Origin: Chloroflexota bacterium
GTDB taxonomy: Bacteria; Chloroflexota; Anaerolineae; Promineifilales; Promineifilaceae
Assembly (NCBI GenBank): GCA_020628815.1
Contig: JAHDEN010000039.1
Location: forward strand, 1-41,542
Length of the DNA: 41,542 bases
Direction: 5' to 3'
Shown here one piece after another: positions 1 through 7,326 of this stretch. The translations under genes and the position numbers were made by a program. The notes beneath the pieces were generated by a model. That model was not told the origin of the DNA, did not search any database, and saw only the letters and a program-made list of their open reading frames with translations. Numbering within the stretch: the stretch's first letter is position 1; each line of letters begins with the position of its first letter.

Positions 1-40
1 AGCAATATAGTTGTTTTTCAAAAGGTTTCCTTCTCTTTTA

Positions 41-56
41 TGTTTCCCGGGAAACA
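41..56. promoter_or_regulatory. parS-like palindrome 1
   Basis: Perfect 16-bp palindrome TGTTTCCCGGGAAACA. It matches the classical ParB/Spo0J binding site TGTTTCACGTGAAACA at 14 of 16 positions; only the outer two of the four central bases differ, and they differ symmetrically. A second copy of the core and a diverged third copy follow within 200 bp, the clustering expected of a ParB loading region. No parA/parB is in the window, so the assignment rests on sequence likeness. An operator for another dimeric regulator is the alternative. Confidence 0.6.
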
Positions 57-59
57 GTC

Positions 60-77
60 GCAATGCATTCGCATTGC
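60..77. repeat. Hairpin of the left arm of the parS-like array
   Basis: GCAATGC-ATTC-GCATTGC, a perfect 7-bp stem four bases after parS-like palindrome 1. It has a positional counterpart of different sequence (184-199) just inside palindrome 2, so the array 41-217 is roughly mirror-symmetric. Confidence 0.6.
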
Positions 78-83
78 TTACGC

Positions 84-102
84 AACCAATCAGAGATTGG
101 TT
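84..102. repeat. Inner hairpin, left copy
   Basis: AACCAATC-AGA-GATTGGTT, an 8-bp stem with a 3-base loop. Its core is repeated in opposite orientation at 159-177, so the two copies can also pair with each other over roughly 15 bases. Confidence 0.6.
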
Positions 103-158
103 TACAGTGACTGCTAATCTAACAGTTGCAAATCATAAGTCTTAATTTACGAACCTAT

Positions 159-177
159 TGCCAATCTCTGATTGGCA
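159..177. repeat. Inner hairpin, right copy
   Basis: TGCCAATC-TCT-GATTGGCA, the reverse-complement counterpart of the hairpin at 84-102. Both lie between the two perfect parS-like palindromes, separated by about 55 AT-rich bases. Confidence 0.6.
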
Positions 178-183
178 GTGTAA

Positions 184-199
184 GCGAAACTTGTTTCGC
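184..199. repeat. Hairpin of the right arm of the parS-like array
   Basis: GCGAAAC-TT-GTTTCGC, a 7-bp stem in the mirror position of the hairpin at 60-77. The two hairpins do not share sequence apart from the flanking GTCGC/GCGAC and the nearby GCTTAC/GTAAGC, which suggests the structure rather than the sequence is kept. Confidence 0.55.
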
Positions 200-202
200 G
201 AC

Positions 203-216
203 GTTTCCCGGGAAAC
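203..216. promoter_or_regulatory. parS-like palindrome 2
   Basis: Second perfect copy of the core GTTTCCCGGGAAAC, flanked by C on the left and A on the right. Together with palindrome 1 it brackets a nested inverted repeat. Interpretation as a ParB site follows from likeness to the conserved bacterial parS sequence. Confidence 0.6.
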
Positions 217-236
217 AGTTTGTGTGCGATTTTGGA

Positions 237-252
237 TGTTTCCTGAGAAACA
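237..252. promoter_or_regulatory. parS-like palindrome 3 (diverged)
   Basis: TGTTTCCTGAGAAACA keeps the TGTTTC...GAAACA arms of the parS consensus with a different centre (13 of 16 identical to the classical site). It lies about 170 bp before the first gene, so a role as an operator for that gene cannot be excluded. Confidence 0.5.
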
Positions 253-424
253 TTTCTCACGACTTATCCTAATGTTTTTTGTAAATTAGGGTCAACATGT
301 TACCATAATCTTTCTATCATCGGCCAATTGTTTTGAGCAATCTTTGATTGATCATGCATTGGGCTGATCTTTTGATCAGCAGGATAATTTCTAGTTGCTG
401 ATGTTTCTCACAGGAGTATCCAAT

Positions 425-1072
425 ATGGGTAAGTTCTTTTGGCAAAATAAACCATGGCAGGCATTTAAAAACTTCGCCATTATTTTCTCTTTTGTTATCA
501 ATTTCATCCTGATCTTAGTTCTGGGTGTTGTAGCAATTTTGCTATTCCCTTTTCTATCAAACATGGTTACACCACTTGTAGGTGGGCTTGATGAAAGCTT
601 TGCAGAGATGAATGAAGCCAATATTGAACAGACTATTTCTGTTGATGACACAATGCCCATCTCTTTTGATCTGCCTCTTGAGCAAAGTACAGATGTTGTT
701 TTGTCAGCTCCTGTGGCTCTGAATGTTCCAGCAACATTTACATTGCCCGGTGGTGGTGGTGTTATTAATGGGCAAGTGAGCATTGTTTTACCACAGGGTC
801 AAGTCTTGCCTGTGAACCTGAGTATGGTTGTACCTGTGTCTCAAACAATCCCAGTAGCACTTGATGTCCCTGTAAATATCGCTTTGGACGAGACAGATTT
901 AGGAACACCCTTTACCCGCTTGGTTGATCTCTTTGGCCCTCTGACTGGTTTCCTTGAAGGACTGCCAGAAGACAATGATGAGTTTATGTCCCGGGTTAAT
1001 GAATCTATTGCTGGTGATGATTCAGCTGAAGATGCCCCTATCATCACTGCAAACACAGATTCTGGAGAATAA
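425..1072 (+). CDS. Hypothetical single-pass membrane protein
   Basis: 215 residues starting MGKFFWQNKP. I chose this start because CAGGAG sits 9 bases upstream; an earlier in-frame ATG at 395 has no ribosome site and would add ten residues. One long hydrophobic segment lies at about residues 16-43. It is followed by an acidic, Val/Pro-rich region without cysteines, probably beta-structured and outside the membrane, and an acidic C-terminus. No catalytic motif is visible and I do not recognise the family. The gene contains no GGCCG word, unlike most of its neighbours. It is the first gene after the parS-like array; nothing connects it to segregation beyond position. Confidence 0.75.
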   Translation: MGKFFWQNKPWQAFKNFAIIFSFVINFILILVLGVVAILLFPFLSNMVTPLVGGLDESFAEMNEANIEQTISVDDTMPISFDLPLEQSTDVVLSAPVALNVPATFTLPGGGGVINGQVSIVLPQGQVLPVNLSMVVPVSQTIPVALDVPVNIALDETDLGTPFTRLVDLFGPLTGFLEGLPEDNDEFMSRVNESIAGDDSAEDAPIITANTDSGE

Positions 1073-1114
1073 TATTTCTCCTTTTTTCTCCCCATCTAAT
1101 CAAAAATTTTTTAA

Positions 1115-2005
1115 ATGAAAACACCTGTATGTGACTATGAAGGGTCTGATTATCGGACCCGCTTTTGGGAAAACCAAGGTCGAGAATATGAAGACCTGAC
1201 TGAGCGTATTGCAATTAATCGGATGATGCCGCCCACAGGTGACACGCTAATTGAAATTGGTGCTGGCTTCGGCCGCTTGGCTGATGAGTACCGTGGCTAT
1301 AAAAGGGTTGTGCTGATGGACTATTCCAGCACCTTGTTGGCTGAAGCAAGAGAGCATTTGGGAGATGATCCAAAATTTATCTACGTAGCGGCCGATTGGT
1401 ACAAGATGCCATTTGTTGATAACTTGTTTGATACGGTTACTCAAGTTCGCACCATTCATCATGCGGCCGATGTACCCGCCCTATTCAAACAGCTCAACCG
1501 CATCATCCGACCCAATGGAAACTACATTTTAGAGTTTGCCAACAAGCTCAACCTCAAAGCGATTTTGCGTTACTGGCTCGGCCGCCAAGATTGGAATCCA
1601 TTTAACCACGATCCTATTGAATTTGTTGAGCTCAACTTTGACTTCCACCCTACCTACATCAAAGAAGAGTTGACCAAAGCAAATTTCAAGCACGGCCGTA
1701 TTTTGACCACATCTCATTTCCGCATTGGCTTTTTAAAACGAACAATCCCAACAGGATTTTTGGTTTGGCTTGATTCAGTTGCTTCACTTACTGGCCCACT
1801 TTGGCAGTTAACCCCAAGTGTGTTTGTACACAGCGTTCCACAGAAATCTGGTGGAAGCGCCACGATAGCAAGCGTTGATGCTTTCTTTGCTTGCCCTGAA
1901 ACAGGTGAGCCTCTCACTGAGATTGATGGGAAGCTAACAAATTCAAAAGGGCAAACGTGGGAAAAGAAAAACGGAATCTACGATTTTAAGAATCCGGTTT
2001 CGTAG
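1115..2005 (+). CDS. Class I SAM-dependent methyltransferase with Trm112-like tail
   Basis: 296 residues. The SAM-binding motif I reads EIGAGFG at residues 47-53, followed by an acidic residue in VVLMDYS and the post-I and motif IV regions typical of type-11 methyltransferases. The last ~45 residues (FFACPETGEPL ... NGIYDF) resemble the small Trm112/UPF0434 fold often fused to or paired with methyltransferases, but only one cysteine is left, so zinc binding is unlikely. The substrate cannot be told from sequence. The gene lies 42 bp after the membrane protein and is followed by the 72-bp inverted repeat at 2011. Confidence 0.85.
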   Translation: MKTPVCDYEGSDYRTRFWENQGREYEDLTERIAINRMMPPTGDTLIEIGAGFGRLADEYRGYKRVVLMDYSSTLLAEAREHLGDDPKFIYVAADWYKMPFVDNLFDTVTQVRTIHHAADVPALFKQLNRIIRPNGNYILEFANKLNLKAILRYWLGRQDWNPFNHDPIEFVELNFDFHPTYIKEELTKANFKHGRILTTSHFRIGFLKRTIPTGFLVWLDSVASLTGPLWQLTPSVFVHSVPQKSGGSATIASVDAFFACPETGEPLTEIDGKLTNSKGQTWEKKNGIYDFKNPVS

Positions 2006-2010
2006 TTTGG

Positions 2011-2082
2011 GTAGGGGTCGAAGGGGTCGGATGTTAATTTGATAAGTGAAATCAACTTGGTTCCGACCCCTTCGACCCCTAC
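2011..2082. repeat. 72-bp inverted-repeat element, copy A
   Basis: Terminal 21-bp arms (GTAGGGGTCGAAGGGGTCGG ... and its complement) enclose a ~30-base AT-rich centre. A related element lies at 39453-39525 in reverse orientation, sharing both arms and part of the centre (AAATCAA..TTGGTTCCG). The structure is that of a short non-autonomous palindromic element; as RNA it would form a long hairpin and may act as a terminator between the methyltransferase and the cyclase gene. Confidence 0.75.
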
Positions 2083-2094
2083 ATAGAATCTACC

Positions 2095-2760
2095 ATGACG
2101 AAACTAATCGACCTAAGCCACACCATTGAAGATGGGATGATTACCTACAAAGGATTGCCTGCCCCACTCATCTGTGATTTTCTGAGCCGTGAAGAATCAA
2201 AGGGCCACTATGCAGAAGGGACTGAATTTCAAATTGGTAAAATTGAGATGGTGGGCAACACAGGTACCTACTTGGACTCCCCCTTTCATCGCTATGCTGA
2301 TGGCAAAGATTTATCAGATCTTGATCTCGAATCTGTAGCCGCTTTGGATGGAATCAAAATTTCAATCCCAGAAACAGTCACGGAAATTGATCACACTTTT
2401 TTTGAAGGATTAGATCTCAAAAACAAAGTTGCTCTAGTTCACACAAACTGGTCTCGCCATTGGAATACAGATCAGTATTTTGAAGACCATCCCCACCTCA
2501 CAAAAAGCGCAGCCGAATATCTGAAAAATTCTGGGGTTTCTTTAGTTGGCATTGACTCGTATAATATCGACGGAATCAGAACTAACGTTCGGCCGGTTCA
2601 CACCATCTTACTAGGTTCAGAGATTTTGATTGTTGAGCACATGAACAATCTTGCAGCACTCCCTGATTCAGGGTTTAAGTTTTACGCAGTGCCAGTTAAG
2701 ATCAAAGGGTTTGGCACTTTCCCAGTTCGAGCATTTGTGGAAGTGGGACATAATACGTAG
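2095..2760 (+). CDS. Cyclase-family protein (kynurenine formamidase-like fold)
   Basis: 221 residues beginning MTKLIDLSHTIEDGM, the usual N-terminus of the cyclase/KynB metal-hydrolase family. The family's metal motif HxGTHxDxPxH appears here as NTGTYLDSPFH (residues 55-65): Asp61 and His65 are kept, but the two early histidines are Asn and Tyr. I recall such NTGTY variants as a recurrent branch, so this is likely a real subfamily with altered metal binding rather than a sequencing error. The conserved GIDSYNID and VEHMNNL segments are also present. Substrate unknown. The start follows copy A of the repeat by 12 bases with no clear ribosome site. Confidence 0.82.
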   Translation: MTKLIDLSHTIEDGMITYKGLPAPLICDFLSREESKGHYAEGTEFQIGKIEMVGNTGTYLDSPFHRYADGKDLSDLDLESVAALDGIKISIPETVTEIDHTFFEGLDLKNKVALVHTNWSRHWNTDQYFEDHPHLTKSAAEYLKNSGVSLVGIDSYNIDGIRTNVRPVHTILLGSEILIVEHMNNLAALPDSGFKFYAVPVKIKGFGTFPVRAFVEVGHNT

Positions 2761-2762
2761 AA

Positions 2763-2800
2763 CGTGGTACGTGAAATTAACCAACGTAATACGCACCACG
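2763..2800. repeat. Intergenic hairpin after the cyclase gene
   Basis: CGTGGTACGT pairs with ACGCACCACG with a single mismatch around an 18-base loop. Words of the form AACGTAxTACGC recur in the hairpin at 21950-22011, which also has an 18-base loop, so both may belong to a diffuse intergenic repeat family. No T-run follows, so it is not a standard terminator on the plus strand. Confidence 0.45.
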
Positions 2801-2853
2801 CACTTTGAACCAAACTACAGTGAGCAATTCAACTCACCCAAACCTCCAACTTT

Positions 2854-3624
2854 ATGTCAATCAAATTAGATCTACATTACGTTGAGCCCCGCCTCGTTCA
2901 GCTTTATGAAACTGATAATCCGCTCGATATTGATTCAGCCTTTTACATCCAGCTGGTTGATGAACTTGAGCCAAACACAATTATCGATTTAGGATGCGGC
3001 ACCGGCCTGCTAACGCGTGAGCTGGTAAAAGACGGCCGGCGCGTCATCGGTATCGACCCATCTGCCCAAATGCTCGAGCATGGAAAACAGCAGCCTGGTG
3101 GAGAAAAGATTGAATGGATTCTGGGTGACTCGGCTCAGCTGGGTCAGCTATTCGTTGACTCAAAGTCAACCGCTGACCTAGCCATCATGACCAGCAATGT
3201 GGCTCAGGTCTTTTTAGATGATGGGGAATGGCAGGCCACCTTAAACAACTTGGCAAAAGCTCTCAAACCCGGCGGCACGTTGGCGTTTGAAAGTCGCAAC
3301 CCTGTGGCCAAAGGGTGGGAAAGCTGGAACAAGGCAGATACACACGAAGTTCAACAAACCCCCTTCGGTCCGCTTGAGTGTTGGCTCGATGTGATTGAGG
3401 TTGGTGAAAACCGGCGGACGGTTAAATTTGAAGCGACCAACATTTTTCAAGAGACGGGGGAAACGCTGGTTGTTGAAAGTGAGTTGCGTTTTAGAACAGC
3501 CGGAGAAATCACCCTCACTCTCCAGCAAGCTGGATTCTCTGTTGAGCGCATTTATGGCAATTGGGAGAAAAAGCCGTTCGCACCGGCCGATCCAGTCATG
3601 GTCTTTGTTGCTAAGCTTGGATAA
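2854..3624 (+). CDS. Class I SAM-dependent methyltransferase
   Basis: 256 residues with SAM-binding motif I DLGCGTG at 45-51, the acidic motif II residue in GIDPSAQML, and the LKPGGTLAFESRNP strand that follows motif III. This is the arrangement of methyltransferase types 11 and 25. The C-terminal half carries beta strands seen in small-molecule methyltransferases. Substrate unknown. The next gene starts four bases after its stop, so the two are probably co-transcribed. It is the second methyltransferase in this run and is not a recent duplicate of the first. Confidence 0.87.
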   Translation: MSIKLDLHYVEPRLVQLYETDNPLDIDSAFYIQLVDELEPNTIIDLGCGTGLLTRELVKDGRRVIGIDPSAQMLEHGKQQPGGEKIEWILGDSAQLGQLFVDSKSTADLAIMTSNVAQVFLDDGEWQATLNNLAKALKPGGTLAFESRNPVAKGWESWNKADTHEVQQTPFGPLECWLDVIEVGENRRTVKFEATNIFQETGETLVVESELRFRTAGEITLTLQQAGFSVERIYGNWEKKPFAPADPVMVFVAKLG

Positions 3625-3628
3625 CAAA

Positions 3629-4093
3629 ATGCAGGAACTTAAGCCGACTTACCCCCTGAACAAAATAACATTTGAGATTAAACAATTGCGTCGTACTCCT
3701 TACGTAGAAATCTTCATCGACAATCGCTCACTAAATGAGATTGTATCCGAGAACGAGTTTCCATTTGTAGGCAAATCAACCATAACGAGTTATGCAGGTT
3801 TGTATCCTGATATTGCCTTACTACCATCAAGACATTTACTTGATCAACCAAATCCAGAATATCTATATGAGGGTGAGAAAGTGTCAGTATTAGAATGTGG
3901 GTGTAGATTTTCAGGATGCTGGCCATTTGCACTTAAAATTACGATCAAAGATAAGTTTGTTTTCTGGAGTGATTTTGAAAACCCAAACCAGCCAGAATGG
4001 GATTATGAGGAATTACCGACGTTTTGCTTTGATAAAACCCAATACCAAAAGGCACTTGCAAAAGATCCAAAATACTTCAGGAAATCAAATTAA
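3629..4093 (+). CDS. Hypothetical protein with CxC-x4-CWP motif
   Basis: 154 residues from ATG 3629, which follows the methyltransferase stop by four bases. The longer open frame running upstream is only overlap with that gene. The central sequence LECGCRFSGCWPF matches a pattern I recall from uncharacterised bacterial proteins of about this size (CxCx4-5GCWPL followed by a beta strand); three cysteines may bind a metal. N-terminal YAGLYPDIALLPSRHLL also fits that family. Function unknown. The gene is AT-richer than its neighbours and lacks GGCCG words, which may mark later arrival. Confidence 0.7.
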   Translation: MQELKPTYPLNKITFEIKQLRRTPYVEIFIDNRSLNEIVSENEFPFVGKSTITSYAGLYPDIALLPSRHLLDQPNPEYLYEGEKVSVLECGCRFSGCWPFALKITIKDKFVFWSDFENPNQPEWDYEELPTFCFDKTQYQKALAKDPKYFRKSN

Positions 4094-4131
4094 GCATCCG
4101 CATTTGTCCTTACCCCCGTCCCTAACTCTAA

Positions 4132-6690
4132 ATGTCTAAAATCGAACGACTCATCCCCGCACTGCGCATGAACAAAGACTTCATGGAGCAGGTCGTCTCA
4201 TGGCAACGGATTCCCCCACGCCGCGCCAGCTATGCCAGCCTGCCAGAAGCCATCGACCCAAGGGTGACAGACACACTGCGCAACAGCGGGATCGAGCAGG
4301 TCTATACCCATCAGGCCAAAGCGGTAGAGGCCAGCCTCAACGGTGAGAATGTGGTGATCGCCACTCGCACCGCATCGGGGAAGTCGCTATGCTACACAAT
4401 TCCGGTTTTACACACACAGCTGACCAAGCCAACCAGCAAAGCCCTTTTTCTCTTCCCCACCAAAGCGTTGGCCCACGACCAAACGGCCGCCATGCAGCAG
4501 TTCATCTCGGCCGGGCGCTTGCCCACCATTGTCTCTAGCTACGACGGAGACACCCCCCGCTCCAAACGGAGCCAGATCAGAAAGTCGGCCGACATCTTGA
4601 TCACCAACCCGGACATGCTACACACCGGCATCCTCCCCTTTCACACCAACTGGCGCGATTTCTTCCGCAATCTTGACACCATCGTGATTGATGAGATCCA
4701 CGCCTATCGGGGTGTCTTTGGGTCACACGTTGCCAACGTCATGCGCCGATTACAACGCATTTGTGCCTTTTACGGGGCCAATCCGAAATTTATCTGCTGT
4801 TCTGCGACGATTGCCAATCCGAAAGAGCATGCTGAACGGCTTACTGAACAAGAGTTCGTTACATTGTCCGAAAGTGAGAATGGGGCGCCACAGGGTGAGA
4901 AAGCGTTCATTTTGTATAACCCACCCATCATCGACCATGAACTGGGATTGCGAGCCAGTTTGGTTCTAACAGCCAAAGACGCGGCCGCAAGTTTCATCAA
5001 ACAAGATGTGCAAACGGCCGTTTTTGCACGAGCCCGAAATACGGTTGAATTGCTGTTGGGCTATCTGCGAGATGAAGTTAATTTTCGGGATGGGGATGCG
5101 GATGCGGTAACCGGCTATCGGGGCGGCTACCTCCCTCTTGAACGGCGTGAAATTGAAACCGGATTGCGCGAAGGAAAAATTCGTGGCGTGGTGGCGACCA
5201 ACGCCCTCGAACTCGGTGTCGACATTGGGCAGTTGGATGCGGTGATTATTTCCGGCTACCCCGGCTCGATCGCCAGCGTGTGGCAACAAGCCGGACGAAG
5301 CGGCCGACGGACTGAACAATCTTTGGCACTGATGATTTTGGGGAACGGCCCGCTTGATCAGTACATCGCCAACCACCCTCGCTATCTGTTTGGCGGTTCT
5401 CCCGAACACGCCTTAATCAATCCTGACAATTTGCGCATGTTGGTCAAACATCTGTGCTGTGCCGCCTACGAGATTCCGCTACGGCCGGGACAACCCTACG
5501 GCTCCATCGACAATATCGACGACCTGCTCGAAGCGATGGAAGAGATGGGGATGCTCCACAGCACGAGCGAGAAATTCCATTGGTTGGGGGATGGGGAGTC
5601 TCCGGCCAGCAAAGTCTCGCTCCGCACTTCCGGCTCTGACACCGTGGTGATTCAGACCGATCAGATTATCGCCAATGGAGATGTGGTGGTCGGTCAGCCA
5701 ACCGTGATCGGTGAGGTCGATCTTGAATCGGCCGCAAGAATGGTCCATGAAGGAGCCATCTACATGCACCGGGCTGACAGCTATCAAGTTGAAAAGTTGG
5801 ACTGGGAGAATCAGGTGGCGCATGTGACCCCTCAACCAGACGCTGATTTTTATACTCGCTCCACGATCAACTCCAACATCGCTGAACTACGTGAACTCGA
5901 GAGCGACCCATCCAACCCAAAATTGCACAGGGCCCACGGCGAGGTGCTGGTGATCACCAAAGCGACCGGCTACCGGATCGTGAAACGGTACACGCATGAG
6001 ACGTTGGGCTTTGGCGACATCGAGCTACCAGAGATTGAACTAGACACGATGGGGTATTGGATTGTGTTTAGCGATGAGCTGACTGAGCGTCTGTATGATC
6101 TGGGCATCCTGCTCCGGCCGAATGATTACGGCCCCAACTGGCAGAGCCAACGCAAATTGGCCCTCGAGCGGGACAAAAACGCCTGCCGCACTTGTGGAGC
6201 GACAGACACACTCCTGCATGTGCACCACATCCGGCCGTTCCGCGAGTTCTTTTATCTGCCGGGTGAAAACGACAACTATCTCGACGCCAATCGAGTAGAG
6301 AACTTGGTCACCCTTTGCCCCTCCTGCCATCGGGCGGCCGAGGAAGGCCAGCAGGCCCGCTCGGCTATGGGTGGGATGGCGTACCTCTTGCGCAACCTCG
6401 CACCCCTTTTCCTGATGTGTGATCCGGGGGACATTCAGGTCACGGCCGAGAGCCGATCTCCGCTAACCGGCGCTCCCACCATTGTGATTTATGAGCAGGT
6501 GGCAGCCGGGATCGGTTTTGCAGAAAAGTTATTTGAGATTCATGATGATCTGCTACGGGCCGGGCTAGAGCTGGTAAGCTCCTGTAAATGTCTTGATGGC
6601 TGTCCCGCATGTGTTGGCCCCCCGGGGGAAATTGGACCAAATACAAAAGCGGTAACACAAAAGCTATTGAAAATGCTTGCCCCGAATTAG
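4132..6690 (+). CDS. MrfA/YprA-like DEAD/DEAH helicase with inserted HNH nuclease motif
   Basis: 852 residues. The superfamily 2 helicase core has an N-terminal Q-like region (YTHQAKAV), Walker A TASGKS (80-85), DEIH (187-190), motif III SAT, and motif VI QQAGRSGRR. The C-terminal DUF1998-type domain ends in the four-cysteine cluster C818, C820, C824, C827 (CKCLDGCPAC), as in MrfA, a DNA repair helicase of Bacillus, and related Hrq1-like helicases. Inside that domain lies a complete HNH signature: C685xxC688, HH at 698-699, Asn724, and C729xxC732-H733. MrfA itself has no nuclease, so this fusion could couple unwinding to cleavage; that is inference. Probable role: repair of bulky or cross-link DNA damage. 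The start lies 38 bp after the previous gene with no strong ribosome site. Confidence 0.88.
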   Translation: MSKIERLIPALRMNKDFMEQVVSWQRIPPRRASYASLPEAIDPRVTDTLRNSGIEQVYTHQAKAVEASLNGENVVIATRTASGKSLCYTIPVLHTQLTKPTSKALFLFPTKALAHDQTAAMQQFISAGRLPTIVSSYDGDTPRSKRSQIRKSADILITNPDMLHTGILPFHTNWRDFFRNLDTIVIDEIHAYRGVFGSHVANVMRRLQRICAFYGANPKFICCSATIANPKEHAERLTEQEFVTLSESENGAPQGEKAFILYNPPIIDHELGLRASLVLTAKDAAASFIKQDVQTAVFARARNTVELLLGYLRDEVNFRDGDADAVTGYRGGYLPLERREIETGLREGKIRGVVATNALELGVDIGQLDAVIISGYPGSIASVWQQAGRSGRRTEQSLALMILGNGPLDQYIANHPRYLFGGSPEHALINPDNLRMLVKHLCCAAYEIPLRPGQPYGSIDNIDDLLEAMEEMGMLHSTSEKFHWLGDGESPASKVSLRTSGSDTVVIQTDQIIANGDVVVGQPTVIGEVDLESAARMVHEGAIYMHRADSYQVEKLDWENQVAHVTPQPDADFYTRSTINSNIAELRELESDPSNPKLHRAHGEVLVITKATGYRIVKRYTHETLGFGDIELPEIELDTMGYWIVFSDELTERLYDLGILLRPNDYGPNWQSQRKLALERDKNACRTCGATDTLLHVHHIRPFREFFYLPGENDNYLDANRVENLVTLCPSCHRAAEEGQQARSAMGGMAYLLRNLAPLFLMCDPGDIQVTAESRSPLTGAPTIVIYEQVAAGIGFAEKLFEIHDDLLRAGLELVSSCKCLDGCPACVGPPGEIGPNTKAVTQKLLKMLAPN

Positions 6691-6717
6691 TTAATAGGGC
6701 AACCCGTCCGTAGGGAT

Positions 6718-6764
6718 CCATTGTGCTGGACCTTGGGCTCCACACCCGGGGTTCAGCACAATGG
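6718..6764. repeat. Long intergenic hairpin
   Basis: CCATTGTGCTG pairs with CAGCACAATGG (11 bp); inside, ACC/GGT and GGG/CCC continue the stem around a short loop. It sits 28 bp after the helicase stop. No T-run follows, so it is either a rho-assisted end, an RNA stabiliser or a repeat. The ATG at 6761, a possible start of the Nudix gene, lies in this stem, which argues for the later start. Confidence 0.6.
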
Positions 6765-6790
6765 GTCTCTGCAGGCTCTCAAGTCTATCG

Positions 6791-7228
6791 ATGCGAGACA
6801 TCATCCTCTCCCTCCTACGTTTTTACTGGAAACTCTTCAAACCGAAAACCTTTGGCGTCAAAGTCATTATCCTGCATCCAAATCAAAAAACGATTTTGCT
6901 AGTGCAACACAGCTATGGTGACACCCCCATCTGGCATTTGCCTGGTGGGGGCTACAATCCAAAAAGAGAATCGGCCGAGCAAGCGGCCCGTCGTGAAGTT
7001 TTTGAAGAATTGGGGATTGAGCTGGCTGAGCTTACCCAGTTGGCTGACTACAAAACCTCGGCCGAGGGGAAGCGAGACACCGTTTCGATTTTTACGGCCG
7101 TGGCCCAGTCTACAGAGCTAACTTTCAGTAATGAAATCAAATCGGCCAAGTGGTTTAAACTGTCAGACATTCCAGTCAAACATGTCTACAACATCACAAA
7201 TTTTGCTCTGGCTAAAATCAGCCAATAA
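6791..7228 (+). CDS. Nudix hydrolase
   Basis: 145 residues from MRDIILSLLR; an ATG ten codons earlier lies in the hairpin at 6718-6764 and seems less likely. The Nudix box is complete: GGGYNPKRESAEQAARREVFEELGI fits Gx5Ex7REUxEExGU. The family hydrolyses nucleoside diphosphates linked to another group; the exact substrate cannot be told. N-terminal LLRFYWKLFKPKTFGVKVII is seen in Nudix proteins that sit near membranes, but no real membrane span is present. A shared hairpin terminator begins at the stop codon. Confidence 0.88.
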   Translation: MRDIILSLLRFYWKLFKPKTFGVKVIILHPNQKTILLVQHSYGDTPIWHLPGGGYNPKRESAEQAARREVFEELGIELAELTQLADYKTSAEGKRDTVSIFTAVAQSTELTFSNEIKSAKWFKLSDIPVKHVYNITNFALAKISQ

Positions 7229-7268
7229 AAAAGGGCGATGTGAAATTGAACTCACATCGCCCTTTTTT
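7227..7268. terminator. Bidirectional intrinsic terminator, copy 1
   Basis: AAAAAAGGGCGATGTGA and its complement form a 17-bp stem around an 8-base loop, with A-run and T-run on both sides. It can end the Nudix gene (+) and the convergent alpha/beta hydrolase gene (-). The stem is repeated almost exactly at 8402-8441. A second perfect palindrome ACCTGATTAATCAGGT follows at 7275-7290. Confidence 0.9.
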
Positions 7269-7326
7269 ATTTTAACCTGATTAATCAGGTTTCTTTTATT
7301 AACCGAGAAGTTAACTTCTTGGAACA

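Noticed and set aside
3395..3628. N-terminal extension of the CxC..CWP protein over the methyltransferase gene
   Set aside because: The overlapping part is the methyltransferase read in another frame; the ATG at 3629 follows its stop by four bases.
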